A stretch of 64,000 nt of DNA from JAXGMQ01 sp040768585 (GTDB lineage Bacteria > Caldisericota > Caldisericia > JAAYUI01), in contig JAXGMQ010000001.1 of the NCBI GenBank assembly GCA_040768585.1, positions 1,550,001 to 1,614,000 of the forward strand, given 5' to 3'. A program made the translations under genes and the position numbers. Of this stretch, positions 14,994-23,393 are shown in pieces; the stretch's first letter is position 1; every line of letters starts with the position of its first letter. Under the pieces are notes generated by a model. It was given only the letters and a program-made list of their open reading frames with translations, did not search any database and was not told where the DNA came from.

Positions 14994-17654
14994 TCACTCG
15001 ACATTTTTCAGGTGCACGTAGTGAATATTTACACAAACACCTAATCCGCCCTCCCACTGAATCCATGTTATATAAACTTCACCATTGTGACACACCATCT
15101 TGAAATCATTAGGTGGTCTGCTGTCTTGATTTGTGTAGAATAATCCATTGTTATTCTTGTTTATTGGATTTCCGTTTATATCGACCCACTTGCCATTTGT
15201 GTATCTGCTATATCCAAGGTCAAGACCTTCGTTTAAACGGTTGATTGCATGAATTATACCATCATTATCAATATATAAGAAATCCCATTCTAGTAATGAA
15301 ATTTTTAGTTCAGTTGGCTTAGATGAGTTGTGTATCATATCATCTGACGAATTGTTATGTATTTTGAGATAGTGAATGTTAGGATCATTTTCTTGCCAAA
15401 ATAACCGGATATCACCTGATTTATCGATTAGTGTTTTAACAACATAAAACAAATATCCTTTTGAAATCCTTGTGTTTTTGTGCAAATCATCTATCGGTTC
15501 ATCGTCTTTGGATTTCCATTGACCATCGATATATTTTGCATAATGTAGCGATTCTTTATCAGTACCGTCACTAGGTTGTGCATATAGAATACTTGGGTTA
15601 CCATTGTTATCGATTATTAGTTTTACTATACTTCGGAATCCTGTACCCAACTCAAAATTCTTGTGATTTTGCTCCTGTTCTGAAAATACCTCCCCATCAA
15701 TGTTTACAAGCTTCTCACCATCCCACTTCACATAACAGAAATGGTTGGTGGTCGAGTAGTAGAATCTGGGTAAATTGTCTGGACCAAGTTTCATATCAAA
15801 TCCGTTATTCATAATCACAGCCTTTTCGAATTTATTCTCAAACAATCCAAATCTTGTGCCGTCAATTGTCTCCCACATTCCATCTATCCACCTGATATAG
15901 AATCCATAGGATTTACCTGATTTATTGTTGTACCGAAGATAACCTGCAACATGGAGAATGTTATTTTTATCCAGAGCGTAATTTGTGAACTCATAAGTAT
16001 ATGGAAGGTCATCCTTCCTATACCTGTTCTTTGTTATCAATCCTGTGAGATTATTATTAATTTCTGAGTAGAAGCTTGCATAACTGATGTATGGATAGTT
16101 TTCAATTGTATAGGTTTTGTCATCTTTTATTTGCACAAAACATGACTCAAAAGCGCTTGCTGAAATTCTATCATTCCAGATAATCACAGGATTGCCAGAA
16201 TTGTCAACATCAAAAAACTCCACACGAGGCCTATAACCAATCCAGAAAATGTGATTATCAACCGTGATTGGATTCCTTTTTTCCAGTGCTCTTTCAACAG
16301 CTTCTTCTATTGACAGTCTTTTAAAGTCTTCTGGTGGTATTCGATTTGAATCAACAGGTTTTGGTGTTTCTGGGGTGTAGCACGCAATCTTTTTAAAATC
16401 CGTAACAATAACTCCCCGGTAGTCGCACCACACCATCCTGGGTTTACCTTCCCACTCTTGTGGATTGATCTCTATAAACCAAACAACCTCACCTGTGTGA
16501 TGATTTATTGACTCTATCCTATCTTTGCCGCTTCTGATTAAAGAACCATTTATTACAGAATATGTGTCAGACTCATCGTTTTTTTCCAGTTTGATAGTAG
16601 TTTTGTCCTGTGTGCTGTAGAGCAAATATTTCTCCACTTGGGGATCAGAGACTGCATATGAAAGCAGGATGTGTCTATCTTGAGTGACAATAGGTTCATC
16701 CAGTACTCGTTCATCGAAGAAGCATGAATACGAGTTTAGATTCCGGTAAACATCAATTAAATCATCAATCCTTGCTTTGTGTTGAAGAGTCAAATCTTCC
16801 GATGAGTATTCGCAGATTTCACCGTTGGAGAACAAAACAATGATTGAGCCATATGGCTCATATGCCATGTCCACAATCTCGACGTTACCGACACTCACGC
16901 ATTCTTGAGCGCCATCTTCTGGATTGATTCGAGAAAGACATGTGGTTATTCCAGATTCGGAATCGTTTGAATCGATGGAGTGTGCAACAAAAAGGTATTT
17001 TTCAGAGTGTGTCATCATGGAGGTGTATAAGTTCTGATGAATTGTTTCAATCTCCCACAGTTTCTCTCCTGTTTCTACATCAATTCTGCTAATCGCAACG
17101 GGTAGTGGATCAAAACTCTCAATTAGACAACCATTTACAATGAGCAGTTTGTAGTAGAAATTTTGGCTTGCGTGATGGGCATCGAAGTCGCGGACATTCT
17201 TTCCTGTTGAAAGCTCCCATTTACTTAAATCTATATTGCTTTGTCTGCCTGAAAATGGCGCATAGACATACAAACCGTCTGTAATCCCATGATGTAAACC
17301 ACTATATTCTTCTATGTATCCACCATCTGATGAGTCAAACGAACCAAAAGATTCAGGATAAATGCCGATGGTTTTCTCCCAACCAAATGAGCTATAATCA
17401 GATTCCCAAAGTTTTATCAATTTTCCTGATTCTTCAAATGGTGCAGGATGCCACTCCTCAATGCTAATCGGTTTAGAGTTTGGATCAAAGACTACATCAT
17501 TTTTCCAAATTAGCTGTGATTCAGTTATTGTGGTATCTCTGTTTTCTTGAGTTTGATTATCACTCATTTCGTTGCTTGAGCAACTCATAATTGAAACAAC
17601 TGCAAAAATGACAACCAACAAATACTGCAATCTTCTTGACCTGTATATTTTCAT
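14994..17654 (-). CDS. Large surface lipoprotein with PQQ-like propeller and repeated BNR-like blades
   Basis: An 886-residue exported lipoprotein. The signal peptide ends with lipobox SIMSC (Cys about residue 25), followed by a Ser/Asn/Gln-rich linker. The N-terminal half (about 55-440) has PQQ-like blades such as SRIDVETGEKLWEIET and NHHTGEVVWFIEI. The C-terminal half contains at least five repeats of the form DxxGxPxIxW...YxxGxW...xDGxxx, for example YIDGQWKSKDDEPI and YTNGKWVDINGNPI. Both halves are predicted beta-propellers. No catalytic residues are evident; binding or surface display is likely. It is transcribed against por and lies between 22-bp direct repeats. Confidence 0.8.
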   Translation of the reverse strand: MKIYRSRRLQYLLVVIFAVVSIMSCSSNEMSDNQTQENRDTTITESQLIWKNDVVFDPNSKPISIEEWHPAPFEESGKLIKLWESDYSSFGWEKTIGIYPESFGSFDSSDGGYIEEYSGLHHGITDGLYVYAPFSGRQSNIDLSKWELSTGKNVRDFDAHHASQNFYYKLLIVNGCLIESFDPLPVAISRIDVETGEKLWEIETIHQNLYTSMMTHSEKYLFVAHSIDSNDSESGITTCLSRINPEDGAQECVSVGNVEIVDMAYEPYGSIIVLFSNGEICEYSSEDLTLQHKARIDDLIDVYRNLNSYSCFFDERVLDEPIVTQDRHILLSYAVSDPQVEKYLLYSTQDKTTIKLEKNDESDTYSVINGSLIRSGKDRIESINHHTGEVVWFIEINPQEWEGKPRMVWCDYRGVIVTDFKKIACYTPETPKPVDSNRIPPEDFKRLSIEEAVERALEKRNPITVDNHIFWIGYRPRVEFFDVDNSGNPVIIWNDRISASAFESCFVQIKDDKTYTIENYPYISYASFYSEINNNLTGLITKNRYRKDDLPYTYEFTNYALDKNNILHVAGYLRYNNKSGKSYGFYIRWIDGMWETIDGTRFGLFENKFEKAVIMNNGFDMKLGPDNLPRFYYSTTNHFCYVKWDGEKLVNIDGEVFSEQEQNHKNFELGTGFRSIVKLIIDNNGNPSILYAQPSDGTDKESLHYAKYIDGQWKSKDDEPIDDLHKNTRISKGYLFYVVKTLIDKSGDIRLFWQENDPNIHYLKIHNNSSDDMIHNSSKPTELKISLLEWDFLYIDNDGIIHAINRLNEGLDLGYSRYTNGKWVDINGNPINKNNNGLFYTNQDSRPPNDFKMVCHNGEVYITWIQWEGGLGVCVNIHYVHLKNVE

Positions 17655-17764
17655 ACTGCCCCCTTAAAAACGCTTGTGTACCAATTATATACCATCAATA
17701 CTAAACCAAAAGACGATTGGAATAGCGCATTATTTCCAATATGTAAATGTCACCTACCAAATTG

Positions 17765-17786
17765 CAATACCAATTATAACTTGTCT
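17765..17786. repeat. Direct repeat, right copy, flanking the 14994-17654 gene
   Basis: Identical over 22 bp to 14846-14867, 2919 bp away, in the same orientation. It lies upstream of the lipoprotein start and about 110 bp before porG. Confidence 0.7.
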
Positions 17787-17897
17787 CATGTACTCAATTG
17801 GATATGCTAGTGCCTGTGTGCAAAAACGCATGCGCAAAACGCAGGGAATGACTCACTGCAAACTAAAGTTTAAAACCAATCACAAAAAGGTGGTGAG

Positions 17898-18443
17898 ATG
17901 AAAGAGATTCGTATTCACGGAAGGGGAGGCCAAGGCGCTGTAACGGCTGCTGAGCTGCTTGCCACGTCGGCATTTTTCGACGGCAAGTTCTCTCAGGCGT
18001 TCCCAAGCTTTGGTTCAGAGAGAAAAGGCGCTCCAGTCATGTCCTTTGCTCGAGTCGATGACAAAAAGATAAGGACAAGAGCCCAGATCGTGACTCCAGA
18101 CTACTTGATTGTCCAGGACTCAACGCTACTCGGCGTTGTGGATGTTCTTTTTGGTCTTGGCGATGACGGGCTTGCGGTTGTCAATACAGCCAAAACACCT
18201 GCTGAGGTTGGGCTTCCAACAAAGGCAAAGGTCATCACAGTCAACGCAACCCAGATTGCGGTTGAAGAGCTTGGCAGACCAATTCCAAACACAGTCATGA
18301 TCGGCGCTTTTGCGGGAGCAACAGGTCTTGTCACAATCGAGTCGGTTGAGAAGGCTGTGAGAGAGAGATTCCCAGGTGAACTTGGTGAGAAGAATGCCAA
18401 GGCATGCAGACGCGCATATGAGGCAGCGAAGGAGGCAAAATGA
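17898..18443 (+). CDS. porG: 2-oxoacid (pyruvate):ferredoxin oxidoreductase, gamma subunit
   Basis: A 181-residue subunit. It opens with KEIRIHGRGGQGAVTAAELLA, the GRGGQG signature of the gamma (domain III) subunit, followed by FPSFGSERKGAPVMSFARV. The four-subunit enzyme oxidises pyruvate (or a related 2-oxoacid) with CoA to acetyl-CoA, CO2 and reduced ferredoxin in the cytoplasm of anaerobes. The order gamma-delta-alpha-beta is typical of Thermotoga and archaeal-type POR. AAGGTGGTGAG precedes the ATG. Its stop overlaps the next start by 4 nt. Confidence 0.96.
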   Translation: MKEIRIHGRGGQGAVTAAELLATSAFFDGKFSQAFPSFGSERKGAPVMSFARVDDKKIRTRAQIVTPDYLIVQDSTLLGVVDVLFGLGDDGLAVVNTAKTPAEVGLPTKAKVITVNATQIAVEELGRPIPNTVMIGAFAGATGLVTIESVEKAVRERFPGELGEKNAKACRRAYEAAKEAK

Positions 18444-18706
18444 AGGTAGTAATTCGACCCGGAATCCTGGTAGAGCCAGGCAGCTCCAGGGAGAATAAAA
18501 CAGGCTCCTGGAGGAACTATTACCCGAAATTTGACCATGGAACATGTATCGCGTGCGGTATTTGCGAGACATATTGCCCAGAGTCAATCGTCTTTGGCGA
18601 CAAAGAACACAAATTCGACGCTGACCTCGACTACTGCAAGGGCTGTGGCATCTGTGCCCAGGTTTGCCCGAAGCAGTGCATCGAGATGGTTCTGGAGGTG
18701 AGATAA
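18440..18706 (+). CDS. porD: 2-oxoacid (pyruvate):ferredoxin oxidoreductase, delta (ferredoxin-like) subunit
   Basis: An 88-residue subunit with two complete 4Fe-4S motifs: CIACGICETYCPE and CKGCGICAQVCPK (each C-x2-C-x2-C-x3-C-P). It carries electrons between the catalytic subunit and external ferredoxin. It overlaps porG by 4 nt and its TAA overlaps the porA start (TAATG), indicating coupled translation. Confidence 0.96.
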   Translation: MKVVIRPGILVEPGSSRENKTGSWRNYYPKFDHGTCIACGICETYCPESIVFGDKEHKFDADLDYCKGCGICAQVCPKQCIEMVLEVR

Positions 18707-19878
18707 TGGGTAAGATGTTCGTAGAAGGCTCCATGGCGGTTGCCCTCGGAGCATCGCTCTCCCGTCCCGATGTCATCTCGGCATATCCAATCACCCCACA
18801 GACACACATCGTTGAAGACCTTGCCAAGTTCGTGGCAGACGGAAAGCTCAACTGCGAGTTTGTCAACACAGAGTCAGAGTTTGGCGCAGCATCAGTTGTG
18901 CTTGGCGCGCAGGCTGCCGGCTCAAGAGCCTACACCGCCACAACATCACAGGGACTCATCCTTATGTCAGAGGTTCTCTTCAATGTCGCTGGCATGAGAC
19001 TCCCACTCGTTATGTGTGTTGCCAACAGGTCGCTGTCGGCCCCACTTTCCATTTGGACAGACCACCAGGATATCGTGACACTTCGAGACAGCGGTTTCAT
19101 TATTATGTTCGCCGAGGATGCTCAGGAAGCTCTTGACCTTCACCCAATCGCCTACAGAATCGCAGAGGACAAGAGGGTACAGCTCCCAGTCATGATCAAT
19201 ATCGATGGTTTCCTTATCACCCACACCTTTGAGCCAGTAGATGTGCCAGACCAGGCGCAGGTTGACAAGTTCCTCAAGCCATATGTCCCGTTCCAGGCGC
19301 TTGACCCAAAGAAGCCATACACAATGGGCGCTTTCACAGAACCAGCCTATCACATGGATGTTCGTTATGCCATGCACAAGGCTAACCTCGATTCAACCAC
19401 AGTCATCGAAGAGGTCTGTGCGCAGTTTGAGAAGGACTTCGGCAGAAAAGCTGGCGGACTCGTCGACACATATAAAATCGACGATGCCGAAACAGTGCTT
19501 GTCGCCATGGGTTCAATCACAGGTCTCCTTGAAGAGGCAGTTGATGCGATGCGTGAAAAGGGCAAGAAGGTTGGAGTGCTCAAGATCAAGACATACAGAC
19601 CTTTCCCATTTGAGCAGGTTCGTAAACACCTCGCTGGCAGAAAACAGGTCATCGTTTTAGACCGCGCTATGTCTGCTGGATTTGGCGAAATCCTCGGTGG
19701 AGACATCAAGACCGCCCTCTATGGTCAGACTGGTCAGCCACCAGTTGACAGTTACATCTACGGTCTTGGTGGTCGCGACATCTTTATTCCAGACATCGAA
19801 GAGCTTGTCGCAAAACCAAATCCTGGCACACACCAGAGCGAATGGATCGGCGTGAAGTACGATCTGTTGGAGGACTGA
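18706..19878 (+). CDS. porA: 2-oxoacid (pyruvate):ferredoxin oxidoreductase, alpha subunit
   Basis: A 390-residue subunit. The N-terminal domain has SAYPITPQTHIVEDLAKFV and FVNTESEFGAASVVLGAQAAG followed by GSRAYTATTSQGL, the pyrimidine-binding-domain signature of the alpha subunit. The C-terminal domain (from about residue 255, TVLVAMGSITG) is transketolase-C-like, with VGVLKIKTYRPFPFEQVR. The ATG at 18706 is used rather than an upstream one because GGAGGTG lies 5 nt before it and it overlaps the porD stop. Confidence 0.96.
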   Translation: MGKMFVEGSMAVALGASLSRPDVISAYPITPQTHIVEDLAKFVADGKLNCEFVNTESEFGAASVVLGAQAAGSRAYTATTSQGLILMSEVLFNVAGMRLPLVMCVANRSLSAPLSIWTDHQDIVTLRDSGFIIMFAEDAQEALDLHPIAYRIAEDKRVQLPVMINIDGFLITHTFEPVDVPDQAQVDKFLKPYVPFQALDPKKPYTMGAFTEPAYHMDVRYAMHKANLDSTTVIEEVCAQFEKDFGRKAGGLVDTYKIDDAETVLVAMGSITGLLEEAVDAMREKGKKVGVLKIKTYRPFPFEQVRKHLAGRKQVIVLDRAMSAGFGEILGGDIKTALYGQTGQPPVDSYIYGLGGRDIFIPDIEELVAKPNPGTHQSEWIGVKYDLLED

Positions 19879-19879
19879 T

Positions 19880-20776
19880 ATGCAAGAACTTAAAGACAAA
19901 CTTATGAAGAAGCATCTTCTTGCCCCCGGTCACACCGCTTGCGCTGGTTGCGGTGAGGCTCTTGGCATGAGAATGATCATTGACGCCATCGGCTCAAACT
20001 GCATTGTGGCAAATGCCACGGGCTGTTCAGAGATTTTCACCTCAAAATTCCCACAGTCGTCCTGGGAAGTGCCGTGGGTTCACTCACTCTTTGAGAATGC
20101 TGCTGGTGTCGCCTCTGGCATCGAAGCTGCCTACAAAGCAAAAGGCAGAACCGACGTCAAGGTCGTTGCCATCGGTGGTGACGGCGCAACAGCTGATATT
20201 GGTATGGGCGTCATCTCTGGTATGTTCGAGCGTGGTCACAATATCCTATATGTCTGCTTGGACAACGAGGCCTACATGAACACTGGTATCCAGAGGTCTT
20301 CGCTTACCCCATTCAAGGCATCCACCACAACATCCCCAAGCGGCACTGTTTCCTACGGAAACCCAACCCGCAAGAAAGACCTTGTGGCGATAGCTCTTGC
20401 CCACAGAGTTGGCTATGTCGCATCATGCTCACTTGCCAACCCGGTTGACCTGAAGAAAAAGGTCGAGAAGGCTGTAGCTCATGTTGGACCATCTTTCATC
20501 CATTTCCATGCCCCCTGTCCACTTGGTTGGGCTTTTGAGTCCGACATGACAGTCGAGATTGCAAAACTTGCGGTCAACACTGGTTTGTTCCCAGTGGTAG
20601 AGTATGAAAACGGTGAGTTGGTGAAGGTTGCCAAAATCAAAAAGGTGCCAGTCGACAAATACCTTGAGCTACAGAAACGATTCAAGCACCTCTTCAAGTC
20701 TGACGAAGGCAAAAAGTTTATTGCAGGCATCCAAGAGATAGCTGATGCAAATATTGCAAAGTTCGGGCTTGAGTAA
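19880..20776 (+). CDS. porB: 2-oxoacid (pyruvate):ferredoxin oxidoreductase, beta (TPP-binding) subunit
   Basis: A 298-residue subunit. Cysteines near the N-terminus (GHTACAGCGEALGMR) and further ones supply the 4Fe-4S cluster. The TPP/Mg motif is GGDGATADIGMG...LDNEAYMNTG, and RSSLTPFKASTTTSPSG matches pyruvate synthase rather than branched-chain enzymes. TPP dependence ties it to the riboswitch-controlled thiamine uptake gene in this window. The last 57 nt occur again at 23241-23297 with four differences, all synonymous; see findings. Confidence 0.96.
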   Translation: MQELKDKLMKKHLLAPGHTACAGCGEALGMRMIIDAIGSNCIVANATGCSEIFTSKFPQSSWEVPWVHSLFENAAGVASGIEAAYKAKGRTDVKVVAIGGDGATADIGMGVISGMFERGHNILYVCLDNEAYMNTGIQRSSLTPFKASTTTSPSGTVSYGNPTRKKDLVAIALAHRVGYVASCSLANPVDLKKKVEKAVAHVGPSFIHFHAPCPLGWAFESDMTVEIAKLAVNTGLFPVVEYENGELVKVAKIKKVPVDKYLELQKRFKHLFKSDEGKKFIAGIQEIADANIAKFGLE

Positions 20777-20800
20777 GATTTAGATATTAAATCATTCACA

Positions 20801-20840
20801 GCCGGTATCTTGCTTGAAAATGAAGTGAGATACCGGTTTT
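20801..20840 (+). terminator. Rho-independent terminator of the por operon
   Basis: Stem CCGGTATCT (20802-20810) / AGATACCGG (20828-20836) followed by TTTTATGTT, 25 nt after the porB stop. Confidence 0.75.
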
Positions 20841-20863
20841 ATGTTGTTCCCGAAGGGTTTTTC

Positions 20864-23065
20864 TTATTCACCACCGCAGAATATTGGTGGCCCTTCGATT
20901 ATGACTTCCAATATTTCTTCTTTGCCATCGTATTCCACTTTGATTGGTTCTCTGAACAAATAACCAAACTTATCACTGATGATAGTTCTAGTAGCCCCAG
21001 TATACGATATAGTGATTGTTTTTGTTGAATTTGGCTTGATTTCAAATTCGTACTCAGAGAGTTTGTACTCTGCGCTTTCCTCACTCAGTTTGAAACTTTT
21101 TGTTTCCGTGCTTCTGTTGATTATGTTGAATGTGGTTTTTTCCTTGAAAACAATCTCGCCAGGAATTGGAAAACCACTACTACACTCATATTTTTCTATT
21201 TGGAAGTGAATATAGCATGGGTCAAAAACAATATCCCTTTTCTCTTTTGTAAAACACCTCATTTTGGTGTCTCCATCAATCAGCAAGAAACCATCCTCAA
21301 ACCCAATTATTTTTGGTGTTTTGCGGAATCCAGTCTTTATCACCTTATCTCCATCAATCGTGTGGAAATAGTTTGTATAATTGTATCTATTGGATAAATT
21401 CCACCTTTTTGTTAAGCTTCCATCATCTAAGCCTACTGCTTCGAGTTTGGTGCCATTGCAAAACAGCAAATCAGAGCCATATTTGTGAAACTCAAGTTCA
21501 AATTCATCATCACGCTCAAACTTATATTCCCACAGTTTTTGACCGTTGGTTGTGCTAACAGATTCAATATGATTATTTGAAACAATGATAATTGATTCTT
21601 TGTGTACTAATATGTTGTCATTATCAAATTTCGGTTTATCGACATAATCATACCGCCACATAAAGGAGTTAGTGGCAAGGTCATAAGCTAGTATAGAGCC
21701 GTATGAATGTGAGTAGATGATATTGCCTATTTGGGTGATGTAGATGCCGGGTACAAACTCTCTTTGGTATTCGTTTTTATTAATGTTGTATGGGCTATAA
21801 TAAATCATCGATTCTGGAAAGATTTCCACTCCACTGCCAATATAAATAAATCTCATCCCATTATAACTATAATCTGATTTGTCTTTTACTACATTGTAGA
21901 AGTACACCTTTGGTTTATTGAGGTTATCTCTTTCAAGAACATCAAGATCGAGACCTTTTTCCATGTTCCTAATTGTTGAATCATGAATCCCTTGAATGCA
22001 AACCTCATCTGTTTCTTCCTCGATGTAGATATCGGTAATACTGAAGTTGTCCGGGGTGTATTCTGGGTCGTTTAGTTCCTTGTTCCAGATTATCTCACCA
22101 CTTTTGTTGTTGATGCAGCAAATACCGTATTCAAACTCCAACAGAAGTGTGCATTCATATAGTGTGCTGATATAGTCTATCTTGCTGATATTTGGGAATG
22201 AAAAAAACGCATAATCACCAATTATCTTAAAGTAATTCCTCGAATCTAGGATTACTCTATATTCCCCTGTGGGTTCAACAGGTCTTGAGGTTTCTTTCAG
22301 TGGAATTACTGTTTCCCACAAAAGATTTAGAGATGCATCATAGCACTTTACAAATTGTCTTGAAACACCATACAACAGACTATTGTGTTTATAAAAATTG
22401 AATTCAGGTCGATAAGTGTCTATTTGTCTATGGTTGAATTTATTGTCGACTATAAATCCATAACGACCTTCGGATCCACCTTTTCTTGTCGTATCCCATT
22501 CATGTGTTGATAGATTCAACCTACCCAATCGAAAATCCCTACCTAAATTCCAGTGTGATTGTTGCAACAGACAAGATAAATATGGACCATTTTGCTCGAT
22601 TGTTTCAACAATATTATATTCATAAGTCCATGTGTTTGGTATCATCCCTGGCATAAAATCCCCTGACCACTGCAGCTCCATATCCTTTACCGACCGCTCT
22701 GGGTCTTTTGAATCAGTTTGGCTGTAGCGAGTATTCTCAAGAGCAAAAACAGATCTTGGGTGGTCGTGGACAAATTTTATTTCTGGTGTTTCAATGTTTT
22801 CTTTATCAATTGATTCATCTTCTGGATCTACAATCGGTATAGTTATGTTCGCTTCAGGTGTTTTCTCAGTAGGATAATCATCTGATGTTTCCTCCATATC
22901 ATTTGATTCTGTTTTATCATTATCATCTATACTGGATTCGTTGGTGACTGTGTTGTTTGAACCTGAAACAGTTGATTCATCAAGGTTGTGTATGTAATCC
23001 GTCTTTTCTGCGCATGCGCCAAGAAACAACGCAACCACCAACATTAATGCAACCAATCTTTTCAT
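20864..23065 (-). CDS. Large surface lipoprotein, PQQ-like propeller family A
   Basis: A 733-residue lipoprotein with signal peptide MKRLVALMLVVALFLGAC (lipobox LGAC). A long acidic, Ser/Asn/Asp-rich linker (about 20-85) is followed by PEIKFVH...DMELQWSGDFMPGM. The propeller contains blades such as CINNKSGEIIWNKEL, AYDLATNSFMWRYD and STTNGQKLWEYKF. A C-terminal Ig-like domain (about 650-720; FNIINRSTETKSFKLSEES) ends in PPIFCGGE. The ELQWS.DF motif and the FCG C-terminus recur in the 25299-27521 protein, so they are paralogs. It lies between porB and the copied porB 3' end. Confidence 0.8.
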   Translation of the reverse strand: MKRLVALMLVVALFLGACAEKTDYIHNLDESTVSGSNNTVTNESSIDDNDKTESNDMEETSDDYPTEKTPEANITIPIVDPEDESIDKENIETPEIKFVHDHPRSVFALENTRYSQTDSKDPERSVKDMELQWSGDFMPGMIPNTWTYEYNIVETIEQNGPYLSCLLQQSHWNLGRDFRLGRLNLSTHEWDTTRKGGSEGRYGFIVDNKFNHRQIDTYRPEFNFYKHNSLLYGVSRQFVKCYDASLNLLWETVIPLKETSRPVEPTGEYRVILDSRNYFKIIGDYAFFSFPNISKIDYISTLYECTLLLEFEYGICCINNKSGEIIWNKELNDPEYTPDNFSITDIYIEEETDEVCIQGIHDSTIRNMEKGLDLDVLERDNLNKPKVYFYNVVKDKSDYSYNGMRFIYIGSGVEIFPESMIYYSPYNINKNEYQREFVPGIYITQIGNIIYSHSYGSILAYDLATNSFMWRYDYVDKPKFDNDNILVHKESIIIVSNNHIESVSTTNGQKLWEYKFERDDEFELEFHKYGSDLLFCNGTKLEAVGLDDGSLTKRWNLSNRYNYTNYFHTIDGDKVIKTGFRKTPKIIGFEDGFLLIDGDTKMRCFTKEKRDIVFDPCYIHFQIEKYECSSGFPIPGEIVFKEKTTFNIINRSTETKSFKLSEESAEYKLSEYEFEIKPNSTKTITISYTGATRTIISDKFGYLFREPIKVEYDGKEEILEVIIEGPPIFCGGE

Positions 23066-23240
23066 AATTTCCCCCTTTAAAACATCCGTATCTACAATAT
23101 TAGCATTTTGTGTGTTTATTTAAACTTGGTTTTGTGCAGTTAAAGTTTATAGTTTGGTGATTTATTCATTTTCTTGATCTGGAGTCATTGCTATATGTGG
23201 TTTTAAAACAACTCCATCAAGGCCACCAATAATGAGTTCT
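23066..23240. other. Upstream region of the 20864-23065 lipoprotein gene
   Basis: AT-rich promoter-side DNA of the minus-strand lipoprotein gene. The similarity to porB starts abruptly at 23241. No gene seen. Confidence 0.4.
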
Positions 23241-23297
23241 ATTGCAGGTATCCAAGAGATAGCTGACGCAAATATTGCAAAGTTCGGACTTGAGTAG
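23241..23297 (+). pseudogene. Detached copy of the porB 3' end
   Basis: 57 nt matching the last 57 nt of porB (20720-20776) at 53 positions. It encodes the same 18 residues, ending DANIAKFGLE, then a stop. The four differences (Gly GGC/GGT, Asp GAT/GAC, Gly GGG/GGA, stop TAA/TAG) are all silent. Similarity stops sharply on the left and fades after the stop. A plus-strand terminator follows (23349-23393), as it would behind a real gene. Confidence 0.9.
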
Positions 23298-23348
23298 GGA
23301 TTTCCCTAAGTAATACAGCATATAAGAACTTAGAAGATAGTTATAGTA

Positions 23349-23393
23349 CCCCCTCATCAACATTGAGGATGAGGGGAGTTTGTTTATTTTTCA
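23349..23393 (+). terminator. Rho-independent terminator behind the porB fragment
   Basis: Stem CCCCTCATC (23350-23358) / GATGAGGGG (23368-23376) followed by AGTTTGTTTATTTTT. Oriented for plus-strand transcription, although only the porB remnant precedes it on that strand. It may be the original por terminator. Confidence 0.75.

Noticed and set aside
17674..17901. 75-codon open frame just upstream of porG
   Set aside because: Covers the direct repeat and the porG ribosome-binding site; no coding signal.
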